From NCBI RefSeq assembly GCF_932526225.1, contig NC_064041.1, positions 4,461,046 through 4,525,045 on the forward strand: a stretch of 64,000 nt of DNA, in the 5' to 3' direction. Of the stretch, positions 27,106-41,000 are shown in pieces (position 1 is the stretch's first letter; each line of letters begins with the position of its first letter). Under the pieces are notes generated by a model, which was given only the letters and a program-made list of their open reading frames with translations, was not told the DNA's origin and ran no database searches. The position numbers and the translations under genes are program-made. Source of the stretch: Nematostella vectensis. Taxonomy: Eukaryota > Cnidaria > Anthozoa > Actiniaria > Edwardsiidae.

Positions 27106-28915
27106 CATTTAAAATAATTAATTGCAATGCAATGAAAATTGTAGTTTGTTTACAGTTTGTATACAGTTTGGTGGTGGGGGGAAGGCGTGATACAAGCGAC
27201 ATTAAGGAAACGGGGGGGGCACAGTCTCGCTACTGTTCATTTTCTTATAACCTTAGGAAAATAACTGATAGGCACGCCCTCCCTGGTTCCTAAAGGCGTC
27301 TGAGAGAAGAAGAAAAAGAAAGGTAAACTAAAACATAAAACGATTAGCCATTTTAAAAATCGACTTTATTAGCCTTGGAATTTACAATTTTCGATGGTGT
27401 GTTACTTTGCTTACTTAGTGTTGCATGTGATTTGTTACCTATTACTCTGCTCCTTAAATTTGTCAACAATTCAGATTATATCTAAGGTGGTTTCTTATGT
27501 CGACGACCTGTGAATTTGCCTTTTGCGTCACAAAAAGCATTAAAAGTCTAAGTGATCTTTGTTTTAATTTTTTTTATTCCAGCGTGTTCAGACGATAGAA
27601 CAGAAAGATGATATTAATCGCTTGCAAACGATGCATATAGCTAATTGTATCGGCAATCGTTAATAATCGATGGCAGAAAAATTCTGAAGTTAATCGATAA
27701 TTATTCCGATGATCAGAGTAATTGACTTAATCATCGATATCGATTTTTAACGTTTGAGTACACCTAGTTTTTTTAAATCGTTTTTACTCAAGCCGACAAG
27801 TAGAAAATCTTACTCACAGAAAAGCTTAAATCAACCTAGTTATATGCTTGTGTAGCTATAGCTGCACTCTTTTATAAGACCGTCTAATTTTAAGTTGAGG
27901 CATGGCCGTTCATATTTTTGGAGCATTTTAAGGCTGAAACTGCTCTTGACGATGTTGTTAAATTATAGTACCCAATGAACTATTAGGAAGATAATTACTC
28001 AAATGATCAATAGAAATAATATTTAAGGTTGTTATTGATAAACACAATTTGACAATGCACTTAAGGACACTTCAGACTAGATAAGTAATATTTTGCTGCT
28101 TATTTGATGAAATCTCAGGCTGGGCGTTTTTATAAAAAAAAATTCTTTAAAAGAAGAGTGTATTGACGAATAAATTTCTTGAGTATGATCATTGCTGACA
28201 GTTTCTAATGGTTTTGCCTCATTCGTGATTAATTTCTGGCTACTGCCCTAGTTTAACGTACAGTGCAAGGGTGTAAGCTTTTTCACAGGACTACTGTGAA
28301 AGTTTTCAATACCATGCAGTTTTGAATACAGGGGGAGGGCCAAGGGGGACGGTGCCCCCAACCCCACCCCTGAAAAATCCATCCCTGCCATGATCTGGCT
28401 GGAGTTTCCGGTTTGGTGTACTGAGCTTTTGGAAGTCTAGGGTGTTAACGTGACGTATTTCATAAATCAAATTCTTATTACTGACGGCCTGTTGTATCAT
28501 TATTTGGCTCTGTGGAATATGAAAAATATATTTATGTTTATTATATTAAGCTACAGCTACAGGGGTAAATATACAATATTAAAGGGAACATATCGCTTTA
28601 ATTTTTACATCATCCCTTAATTATCCTAGCTCCTGACTAACAAGATAAATATAAATTGGAGGCCCGCTGTAAGGATTGTTAATATTGATTGTTAAGAAGA
28701 GAGAATCAGAGCAATGCGATTACATATTATCGTATCGTTGAAAAGACGTGATTTTCCAAAACGCAATCCTTCCGTTAACAAAGAATTGTCTTTTTTACGC
28801 TGGATGAAAGAAATTTGAATCCAAAAATACTTAGAAAAAAACAGGCCCCACCTCCCTCCCCTTCATTTTATTTGACGAGTATTCCCCCACCCCTGGGACT
28901 AAATCCTGAACTCAC

Positions 28916-29021
28916 TTTGTTCGCTTTAAGATGTGGCACGCTGCAAGGATGACTGCCACCCAGACGATCAAAGCGAATATGATCGCTATGATGAGCAGCA
29001 CGATGAATGGAGTTGCATCCA
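28916..29021 (-). CDS. Transmembrane exon of the Calx-beta gene
   Basis: 106 bases between CACTAG and GTGAGT, phase 1 to phase 2. Encodes VDATPFIVLLIIAIIFALIV and VAVILAACHILKRT: one long hydrophobic helix followed by a basic stop-transfer end. It places the Calx-beta repeats outside the cell and the rest of the protein inside. Confidence 0.75.
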
Positions 29022-32000
29022 CTAGTGAAAGACACAGTACTTCATTCAGTGTTTATTATAAGATTCATTCAGTGTTTATTATAAGATTCATTCAGTGTTC
29101 ATTATAAGATTCATTCAGTGCTCATTATAAGATTCATTCAGTGCTCATTATAAGATTCATTCAGTGCTCATTATAAGATTCATTCAGTGTTCATTATAAG
29201 ATTCATTCAGTGTTTATTATAAGATTCATTCATTGTTTATTATAAGATTCATTCAGTGTTCATTATAAGATTCATTCAGTGTTCATTATAAGATTCATTC
29301 AGTGTTCATTATAAGATTCATTCAGTGTTCATTATAAGATTCATTCAGTGCTCATTATCAGATTCATTCAGTGTTCATTATAAGATTCATTCATTGTTTA
29401 TTATAAGATATTTACTGTCCAGTTAAGATATTCATTAATCAAAATATATAAAATTTAGTCAATATATGATATTCAGTGTTCAATAAAAGATACTCAGTAT
29501 TTAATATATGATATTTAGTGCTCAATATAGAAGACCCGGTGTTCATTATAAGGTGTTTAGTGTTTAATATAGGATATTTAATGTTCAATATAAGATACTC
29601 AGTATTCAATATATGATATTTAGTGCTCAATATAGAAGACCCTCAATATAGAATGTTAGTGTTCAATATAGGATTTTTAGTATTTCATATAGGACATTTT
29701 ATGTTCAATATAGGTTATTAGGTGTTCAATATATGATATCCAATACATGTATATATATATAGATATACATATGTAAGATATACAATATACGATATACAAT
29801 AAGATATACAATATAAGATACGCAATGTTCAATATAAGATACGCAGGGTTCAGTATAGAATACGCAAGGGTTTAATATAGGATACACAGGGTTCAAAATA
29901 GGATACGAAGGGTTCAATATGAGATACGCAGGGTTTAATATAGGATACACAGGGTTCAAAATAGGATACGAAGGGTTCAATATGAGATACGCAGGGTTTA
30001 ATATAGGATACACAGGGTTGAAAATAGGATACGAAGGGTTCAATATACGATACGCAGGGTTCAATATAAGATACGCAGGGTTCAATATAAGATACGCAGG
30101 GTTCAATATAGAATACGCAAGGGTTTAATTTAGGATACACAGGGTTAAAAATAGGATACGAAGGGTTCAATATGAGATACGCAGGGTTTAATATAGGATA
30201 CACAGGGTTGAAAATAGGATACGAAGGATTCAGTATGAGATACGCAGGGTTTAATATAGGATACACAGGGTTGAAAATAGGATACGAAGGGTTCAATATG
30301 AGATACGCAGGGTTCAGTATATGATACACAGGGTTCAATATAAGATACGCAGTGTTTAATATAAAATACGCAGGGTTCAATATAAGATACGCAGGGTTCA
30401 ATATAAGATACGCAGGGTTCAATATAAGATGCGCAGGGTTCAATATAAGATACGCAGGGTTCAATATAAGATACGCAGTGTCCAATATAAGATAGCTATG
30501 TATTGCTTGGTATTTAGTATAGGATGTTAGATATATGCTAGCAATATTTTGGAGTGCAACATTATGTAAAATAGGTGGAAACATCTTATAAAGATGCACC
30601 ACTATAACAATAAAGGGCATCAAGCACAAACCTGGTTCTTCCTCCATTTTCTGGGGTTGAGGAGCTGTGAATTAAATTATTGCATGCCATTAATTATTAC
30701 GCAAATTGGAATACCATTAGAAATCCAAGTAGGGTTAAACTGGATAGCCAACTCTAATAGTGCTAGCTCACATAATCTTGAATGCCCCAAGAAGCCATGT
30801 TAAAAATACAACTTTATATGAGCCCTTTGTTCTAACCCCACATCTGCGTAAGTCATACATTCACACATACAACCCCACATCTGCGTAAGTCATACATTCA
30901 CACATACAACCTCACATCTGCGTAAGTCATACATTCACACATACAACACCACATCTGCGTAAGCCATACATTCACACATACAACCTCACATCTGCGTAAG
31001 TCATACATTCACACATACAACCCCACATATACGTAAGCCATACATTCACACATACAACCCCACATCTACTTAAGCCATACATTCACACATACAACCCCAC
31101 ATCTGCGTAAGCCATACATTCACACATACAACCCCACATCTGCGTAAGCCATACATTCACACATACAACCCCACATCTACGTAAGTCATACATTCACACA
31201 TACAACCCCACATCTGCGTAAGTCATACATTCACACATACAACCTCACATCTGCGTAAGTCATAAATTCACACATACAACCCCACATCTACGTAAGCCAT
31301 ACATTCACACATACAACCTCACATCTGCGTAAGCCATACATTCACACATACAACCTCACATCTGCGTAAGTCATACATTCACACATACAACCCCACATCT
31401 GCGTAAGTCATACATTCACACATACAACCTCACATCTGCGTAAGTCATACATTCACACATACAACCCCACATCTACGTAAGCCATACATTCACACATACA
31501 ACCCCACATCTGCGTAAGCCATACTATCCATTCTCTAGACTCTGTCAACCTGTCTGATATAGTATCCACTACGACAGAAACATTCTTGGCATCCATGTTG
31601 AACACAATGGTCAAGTTATGGGATGAGTTTGCAGGGATAGGTAACTCCCAGTCGGGGAAAACTGGCATGCCAGGAAGCGACGGCATATCTTGAGGCCATA
31701 CAATGCTTGTCAGGTTGTAATCGTCTTGGTATGCTGTCGATGATTCGTTCATTGTATAGAGCCTACAATCGTAAAAAAGAACCATTTTTTTGGTTAGAGG
31801 GTACAGTATTTATTTCGTTTTAGGTTTAATCTTAGTCTGCAGAAGTCCGAACAATAAGCAAATCGGGATTAGGTAAAGCTAAGTTCAAACGTCGTATAAT
31901 CCATGAGCCGTTTTCAATGCAAATGTTGCGAATGAATCGAGTCGATTGTTTCATCTTCATTTGCATTGAATACGGCTCATGGAGAAAACAACGTTTGAAC

Positions 32001-35000
32001 TCAGCCTAAGAAGGAAAATATAACAACACAAGCAAGGTCCCGCTATAAAAGGGAAAGCTCCTCCCACCCCCCGGGCTCGTTTATTTCAGTGAACAAATTC
32101 TATATGTATTTAATTTACGTGCGGCAAGAATGTAATTTTTCTACTGAATGGAATTTGCATGTGATTATAGGCAGTATTAGTAAAGTAGTATAAGTGTATA
32201 CATTTTGCGGTATCAAATCCACATTTAGAAACAAATCTTAAAAGAGAGTACGCAATTTCTGTGTGAAAGTTTGAATATAGATTTGATACTGCAGAATATA
32301 AACCTCTTTCATATACACCTGTTTCAAGTAAGGTTGCATTCGGAGAATCTGTGTATCGTAACCTGCAGTGCTTCATGGGTATCAAATAAATAAGAAAATA
32401 AGTGTAAATATAATAAAATTCCAGGTTTCAAAAGCTGTAGCTTATGAATATTCAGCCACAAGGATTCAGCCATTTATACGCTACCCATGAACCACCGCGG
32501 GTTACGACACATGGATTCTGGAGTGCAGCCTTTATTTGAAATAGGTGTATTGTTGTCCGCGAGAATCTAAACCCGAAACGGTTAATGGGTGGAATCCTGA
32601 TTTTTGAAAAGCATGTGACGGTTTAACAAAACCAGTGATGCCAGAGCTTTCTAAAACAGTACTTATTTGCCTATCTCTTCGATACCAATAAAGTACTTCA
32701 TAGGTTATGACAAATGCATTCCCCGACTGCAACCTTTGAAAAAGGTGCATACATCTTTGAATATTTCTATTTCGTTCAGAGCATACAACAAATACAAAAA
32801 ATGCGAAGCGCTCTGAGGGAGGTGTAATTATAGCATACCACACAGACAAGGGGATGTCATATTTGCCATTCACAACCACAGTCACAAGAGTCCTATCTCC
32901 CTCTGACACAGAAGTATTTTCCGGCACATGAAACTCCATTGTCACTGAAACAAGACAATAATTTGTGAACAACGAGAGCAATTTGAGCAAGGAAACGTCA
33001 GATCAACACGAGCAAGTGAACATTAGAGTAATATGAGCAAGTAACATCACATCAATACGAGCAAATTTAAACCAGAGCAGGTAACAAGTAGACATAAGCA
33101 AATACATTTCTGCAATACCGACTTTATCACAGTAGAGGTAATGTATGTGCGAGGTCAATCAAGGTTTTGGATGTTTAGAGTTATTTAATTATTTTTCGCT
33201 TTATTTAGATTTAACATCAAGTTTAAGAAGTGGTGTTTTGTCCAGTCTGCTAGTCTGAATATCTAATAAACCGAAGGATAGTTAAAAACCCTTACATACC
33301 GAATCCTCTATGGAATCCACTTACCAGAGTCAAAGTGAAAACCCCGATAAACCGAACCCTTTATAAAATCCACTTACCGAAGTCATTGTAAGGATAGAAA
33401 AAACCCTGATAAACCGAACTCTCTCTAAAATCCACTTACCGGATTCATCGTTAACGTCAGCGAAAATCCAGAAAAAATTCGAACCCTCTATAAAATCCAC
33501 TTACCGGATTCATCGTTAAGGTCAGTAAAAACCACGATAAACCGAACTCTTTATAAAATCCACTTACCGGATTCATCTTTAAGGTCAGCGAAAACCCCAA
33601 TAAACCTTAACCCTCTATAAAATCCACTTACCGGAGTCATCGTTAAGGTCAGTAAAAACCACGATAAACCGAACTCTTTATAAAATCCACTTACCGGATT
33701 CATCGTTAAGGTCAGCGAAAACCCCGATAAACCTTAACCCTCTATAAAATCCACTTACCGGAGTCATCGTTCAGGATAGTAATCTCGTAACTATTTAGTG
33801 TTTGGTCGATGACCACATTTCGTTTCCCACTATAAAGCTTTACGCCAAAAGTCTCGTCCAGCTCGGCCACGTCATCATCTCTTATGGTCACAGTAAAGCA
33901 TGAGGTGTTCGTTCCATACGGAATAGTGACGGTGAAGTTACTGAGAGTTACGAAATCTCTTCCAACTGTCGTGGTGATGTGATACGTGCTGACGCTGGTA
34001 AAAGAAAGCAGCAGTGTTAGGCACCCACTATCTTAGAGTGATGTGCCACAACTTAGTTGTATCTGCTGACATAAAACATGATGATTATCTTTCCAGCTTT
34101 AACTCATTACATATACGGCAATAAAAGCAAAAGAAGCGCATTCTCCCCCCCCCCCCCCCCCCCCCACCTGAAAATTAGTTAAACGGTAACACGTACTTGT
34201 AAAAGACGGGAACTGATCATTACATAGACGACAATAAACGTACTTGTGAAAGACGGGAACTGATCATTACATAGACGACAATAAACGTACTTGTGAAAGA
34301 CGGGAACTGATCATTACATAGACGACAATAAACGTACTTGTAAGAGACGGGCATAACTCTCTCCCCTCTGACCAATAGTTAGACGGTAATACGTACTTGT
34401 AAGAGACGGGCATAACTCTCTCCCCTCTGACCATTAGTTAGACGGTAATACGTGCTGTAAGAGACGGGCATAACTCTCTCCCCTCTGACCAATAGTTAGA
34501 CGGTAATACGTGCTTGTAAGAGACGGGCATAACTCTCTCCCCTCTGACCATTAGTTAGACGGTAATACGTACTTGTAAGAGACGGGTATAACTCTACTCT
34601 CCCCTCTGTCCAATAGTCAAAATGGTAATGCGTAATTGTAAGAGACGGGAACAATTCTCTCCCCACTGACGATTAGTTAGATGGTAATACGTACTTGTAA
34701 GAGACAGGTATAACTATCTCCCCTCTGACCATTAGTTAGATGGTAATACGTACTTGTAAAAGACGGGTATAACTATCTCCCCTCTGACCATTAGTTAAAT
34801 GGTAATACGTACTTGTAAAAGACGGGTATAACTCTCTCCCCTCTGTCCAATAGTCAAAATGGTAATACGTAATTGTAAGAGACGGGTATAACTATCTCCC
34901 CTCTGACCATTAGTTAGACGGTAATACGTACTTGTAAGAGACGGGTATAGCTCTCTCCCCTCGGACCACCATCACACACACGTTAGCGTATCCTTGGGAC

Positions 35001-38000
35001 TCGTTTACAGACTGAGCGGTATTGATGAACCCAACCATCACTGGAAGAAAAGAAAATATTACCCAACAAGACAGAAACATGTCCATATATAGGTACACAA
35101 AAAACACATACGCGTATGAAAACCTAGTATGTTCGTTGAATTATAGGGAGTGCGAATTATGTGTCCTAAAAATGCAATAATACTGTTTTACCGCAAAATT
35201 GGTCTTCAATGCGTAATTGTTTTATCACGTGCGCGGAGCATTCTTGGAGGGCATGGTTGACAGGGCCGTACCCTGGAAGGGGGGGGGGGGGGTGCGAAAT
35301 CCGAAAATGTAGCCCTGTTGGGGGCATAAACACCACCCGCCCTGCGTAACTCTTTCGGAAAATCTCGAGTTATGTTTCTAGCCGAACTCGAAAGCGGCGA
35401 GAGGCAAGCTGAAGCACGGAGCCCTGAGATTAACATCCACACCCACACAATTTTTTCAGTTTTGAAAACGGGGGGCACGCGACAACGAAATTGGCTATAA
35501 GCGACACATCTTTTCAATGCCTTTTTCTAGGGTTTGTCTGCAGTTTATATTATATTGTATATAAAAATGCGCCAAGTGTAATAAAACAAGTAAGCATTAT
35601 TCTCATCCGGGACATACCATGATCGTCGTTGATGATTTGAACCTCGCTTGTATTCATACTCTCCACCACATACACAAATGGCTGCTCGGTCGTTAAGACG
35701 ATGTCAAATTGCTCAAGATATTCTACGAGCAGCTCATCGGTGACGTTCACTTCAATCTGCATAGTGCTTTCTCCTGATGGAGACGGTCTAAAGCTGTAGG
35801 TTTGTTTGACGACGCGAGGAAAGTCACGACTGTCGATCGCTGTGCTGTTCATTGTGGATATGCTATCGATTGGAAGATAAATAAATGAAAAACGGAACAA
35901 AAAAGGCATCGACAACACGAAACAAAACATCACATTTAAAAAGAATACTTTTGTGTCTAGCTTTCGCGTAATGCTGCCATTTTCCTCTAAACGGCATAAA
36001 AAAATGCTAAGATGTTCTTAAAAAATATTCCATAGCATGGAAGTTCTGTAAAGTTCAATGACGGATTTTAAATAATCAAAAATCTATAACCTGACAATGT
36101 CTTTAAAAGACGGTTTTGCATAAACAGAGCTCTAGATTTAGAACGAAAATAACTCACTTGTAATAAACAGGAATCAGTGTTTTTCCGAGAAGTCGCACGG
36201 TTAACTTGACCATCGCTTGCGCTTCCTCTAGGCTAACTAACCTCTCCACAAGTTCAAGTGTTGCTAAAAAGTTACAATATTCATTACTTAACCCCATGTT
36301 ATCTATTTTTTGCAACCTTTGTTCCTTGGGTAACGTACGGCTTCGGTTTTGTTAAGGCTTCGTCTCTAAATCATAGGTTGTTTACCATTTAATCGGAAAT
36401 TCCGGTACTTCTAGTTATTTTGCAAATGGTACATATTCCTCCAACTAGAAAATTCCCGGAAAATGTGGAATTGCTTGGGAGGTAGACCAGGGTTTGAACC
36501 CAGGTCAAGTCATCTTGGGATTTTTGGTGTAAAAACCTGCCCACTACATTGGTGAATGTGAGCCCCGAGTCTTCTCGGATACAAGGTCCCGTGTCTCTCG
36601 GCATTTCATTGACATGTATTGGGGAACGTAAAAGAATCACTGGGGACGACCTTCGCGTTGCCACTGGCTCGCGGCTATTTGGTAGTGAAGCTTAAAACCT
36701 TTGGTAACCAAGGTTACTTGCTAACTAGCTCGCACCCATTATCGTCGTTGTATATCGTAATAATAGTCTCGTTCTTCTCGTGAGAGTTTGTCTTAGGCTT
36801 AGTCATTCTTCTACTGATTGGGGGTCCTTTAGAGTGTTTAAAAGAGTAAAGTCGTTTCACAGTAACTCACCAATGTCGTCGTTGTATATCGTAATGATAG
36901 TCTCGTTCTTGACGATAGGCTTGGTCTTGTTCGGGGTCAAGCTCTCTAAGACAATCTTGAAAGTCTCATTGTATTCCAAAAAGTCGTCATCGGTCATAGG
37001 TATTAAAAACGTACGCTCTGTCTCAGAAGGAGCAAAGGTGATGTTCAATGTGTAAGGCTCGAAGTCTTGAATAGTTGAGGCCCGAGGTGGGCATTTATAG
37101 CTAGTGTCGGTGTAGTTGTAAAAGCATGTAGAATTGTAAAAGTATGTCGTGTTTGTTGTGTTGGACGAGACTGTAGTATTTAATAAGCATGTGTAGTTTT
37201 TGAGGAATGTGGGGTGTGGAGGTTTTGGTGAAGGTTTTGGAAAGCCTGTCGAATTTGTCATGATGTCCATCGAGGAAACCCTAAAATTAAAAAAGCGTGT
37301 GTCAAATTAATGAATCAACCTATGTATAAAGAAAGAATTCATAGCCGAATTGTAAGACCTCTGCGAATCTAAAACTCTGGTCTCGTTTGGGAACAGCGCG
37401 CAATCAATCAATTGTCTAAACCAATCGATGGCTTTTATTTCAACATCTTTCATGTTAAACCATTACCTTATTACCCCGGCTGACAGAGCCTCCAGACTTC
37501 TCTCGTCCAGTGACGCTCAGCCCAAATGCCGTGACGAGTTGGCTGAGCATCGCTGGGCGAGAGAAGTCTGGAGGCTCTGTTACCCAGGGTAGTTAAACCA
37601 TTTGACTGCACAGCAAAGGGGAATTGATTGTTCGCGTTGGTATGACTACACGCTATTCCCTGACGAGAAATGGATTTGAATTTTCTGCGGTCATGCAACA
37701 ACGAATTCGGCTATAAATGATTTATTCGCGAAAAAAATAAAATATAAAAAAGAGAAAATATCATCGAAGGAGAAAAAAGGATCTCATTTCAAAATCAAAC
37801 TGACAATAACAGTTATTGTGTTCTTAAAATGGCGAAATCTCAGGCTGGACGTTCTTATAAAAAAGGTTCTTATAAAAAAAGAAGTGTACAAGAAAAAAAG
37901 AGAAAGAATTCATAATGGAGATACCATTGTTAGTGGTTGTGACGAATATGACATACTTTACGGTTATATCGACCTCTGTATTTGGCGTCTTCTCTAGAGT

Positions 38001-41000
38001 TACTACAATGTGGCAATCTGCTTCCGTCAGATTGTACTCTACATGCTTGATGCCGATGTCCACTGCAATTGAAGAAAGATGTTTGAGTTTAATCATATTT
38101 GAGTTAATAAAATAAACCCTCCGGTAGTGACCACCCCCAGTGGCAGTGCTTAAAATGCTTACTAACAATACACTCAAGGGGGCAAGTGATTTGGAGCCTA
38201 GCTCTGTTCTGCCTTCTCATCGGTATAACTGGTGGAGGGCCGACGGAAACCTCAACCGACAAGAGACAAAAGAATCTCGAGGAAACCTCCTCGAAGAAAT
38301 TTCCAAAAGACACACTGCTTTTACAATTTTGAAATATTTTTCGCGTTTTCCGTTAAAAATTATCGGAGATTGTTACGTAATCGACCGGAAGTAAACTGGT
38401 GACTTTGCCACTTTACTTCAAATGTGCATAAGAGGACGTATGGTAGTGTGCTAATTGGACTCCAGTTTACCCTTATCCTCATCGTCCACAATAGTCACCG
38501 TGGCTTCAGTGACCAACAAGTCAACATGATCCTGAGAAGTGCTCATATTCACATGGAAGGTCTCTGGCCATTCAGCGTTCACATCGTCCGTTAAAGGTAC
38601 AGTATAGGTAACACCCGTAACTCTCGGTGAACATTTCACAGCTTGGCCGTCCGCTAGTGTGTAATCAGCCTTCTCAGACAGCGTATTATTGGCCATGATA
38701 GGCATTGCCTTTAGACTGGGAATACAAAAATCGATACATAAGTGTCTGAAAGTTGCTGCATCTTTAGATGTGCTTTAAGTTTGTATATGCAGTTGAAGCT
38801 CTATGTTTTCTCAAGTATATCCATCGGATGACTTAAAGAAATGGTCTTTATCAGGTTCTTAAGGTCTCTCAAGCATGCATAGCGCCGCGAAACAAAGCGA
38901 GGAAAAATGTCGGTACAGCATCATACTTGAAGAACTCGTGTTCACTTGAATATCAGCGAGCCTAAAAACAAACAGACTGGAGTATCTAAATCACATTTGA
39001 TCAAGTTTTCCAGTGACACATAACGGAAAACTTTTAATTAAATTTGACGCGTGTATCGGTATTTTTCGTTGACTTTCGTAGCCTTAGGGCCTTGAAAACC
39101 ACCCAGACCAGATTTTTTTTGTTTTTATCCACATATTTACGTGATGATATGATATGATCTCCTGAAGGTGCTTACTTGAAGTTCATGTCGATGTCGTTGT
39201 TCCCGCTGCAGCCAAAATTTAAGACAGCGCCGTCGCCTTCGTTGAATGTATACACCGTCTCATTAAAGGTAACGTTGCCTGGAAAGCATATATGAGACAA
39301 GCACTTAGTAACTTTATTTGTAAATATGAACAATAAGCCAAAGTAGGGAGAGAAGTTATCATTCTTGATATTCACCTCTATCTTCGTTCCATATTTTTAT
39401 CGTAGCCTCCTGATTTGACCCTATTTTGGTGTCCCAATCAAATGGAACCAACTTGACTTTGAATATCTCATCGTGTTCCAGTATTTTGTCCACTGTCACA
39501 TACACTGTGACGTTCTTTGTTGTTTCCATTGGAGCAAATGTGATTTGCTGACCGGTGAGCTTGGGGAAATCCCCGGATGAGGCAGTAGCCGTATCGTCCA
39601 CAGTAGTCAGCCTGAAAGTGTCAAACATCAGGGTTTGGCAAACAGTAGAAATACCTACTATTGCATTTGAATTCATTTAATGGGCATACACCTATTTCAA
39701 ATAAGTTTGAAATCAAGAAGCCATGTATCGTAGCCCGCGGTGGTTCATTTGTAGCGCATAAACGGCTGAATCCTTGTACCTGAAAGCTATGTGAACGTTC
39801 ATGAGAATGTAAACTAGAATTCTACAGCTTTTGAAACCTGGATTTGTATTCTATTTACGCTTACTTTTGCTAATTTACTTGAAACAACCTTCCTGGCGAA
39901 TTGAAAAAGCGGCCATCCTGTGCGGCTTTCAAAGCTGCAATGCCCCACTATCTCCCAATGTCAGGCCTCGGACTTGGTTTTCAATCTATTTCACTATAAA
40001 TATTATCTATTTTGTTATTGATTAATGATTATATTGTATGATTATTATTATTATTTTTAGCTTAAAAGTTTAACACACTTTTAAGTGTTACCCTCTTAAA
40101 ATAAACCTACTGCTGCTGCTACTATACCCCAGCCCCACCCCCACCCCCACCCCAACCCCCCGCTCCCCGCTCCCCGGGGGGGACTTTACACTTACAAGAT
40201 AGTTAGCACGTGCTCCGGTAGAGTGGCTTTCCCTGCTTTGGTGATCGTAACATTCACTTCTCCCGTGTCTTCGTAGAGCTCATAGGCCGTAGGCGATAAC
40301 TCAAATATTTCTGGAAAGAAAGAATAGAAATTGGATTTGTAGATGCTAATCACGCCGCAATTTTACGCTCCCGCACCGACTCACTCAAAGGATCCATTTC
40401 CATCGGCTAATTCAAGCAAGTGACAGAGATGCTTTCATTCCTGCGAATAAACCGGATGTATCTACCATAGTAAACAATAAATAAAGGAGTGGTTGATCGA
40501 AATTGTTTAATGAAGATTAGAGAGAAAAGCCCAAATCGTTTTAATCATTTTTAGTTACCATGTAACAACGCGTGGTTGTTTGCGGTTGTTTTTGCAGTAG
40601 TATCCCACCTTTATTTATACTCAAACAGGTTTTGCCGAGCTATAAGGGAAATAAGGGTTTAAGAAAATCCGCGGAGTCCTGGAACGAGGGGGAAAAAAAC
40701 TTGAACGGAAGTCGTATTCTTCCAAATGTTTCTTTGTAAAGTATGTCTGATTTGTGCTCGATTAATTGCGCTCTGGCGATAGAGTTCGCAGTTTTATGTG
40801 GAAATCTCGTAGGTTTTTAGGTTAATACTTTCCTCGCTTAGGATTAAGGCAGTCTTTATCGCAAAATAGTTATCTTCTCAAGAAACGAACTCGAAGTCGA
40901 ACTCGAACGAACTCGAAGTCGAACTCGAACTAACTCGAAGTCGCTTCTCTGGTGCGGTTCTTATCGATTATCATGAGTCGAAAGGATTGCTTTTTTTCAT

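Larger units (their letters stand above)
24900..28305. other. Gene-poor AT-rich stretch
   Basis: I see no supported gene. It holds the outer inverted repeat, simple tracts (a CAC/CAT-rich run near 26150, a 20-base poly-C near 26443, poly-G near 26997), and one copy of an interspersed repeat (26640-27105). If the Calx-beta gene has cytoplasmic-tail exons they may be here, but I could not fix any. Confidence 0.4.

Noticed and set aside
28375-28510. Candidate cytoplasmic-tail exon of the Calx-beta gene (minus strand, after TTCCACAGAG, encoding QAVSNKNLIYEIRHVNTLDF)
   Set aside because: It joins in phase to the transmembrane exon, but no convincing donor or stop follows and the next part resembles repeat sequence. 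Worth an RNA check, not strong enough to annotate.
29726-30647. Minus-strand frames of 126 and 265 codons
   Set aside because: They follow the 21-bp repeat (ILNPAYL-type cycles) and have no other support.
32110-32385. 91-codon minus-strand frame
   Set aside because: Lies between two exons but lacks GT/AG borders in the right phase and has no Calx-beta motif.
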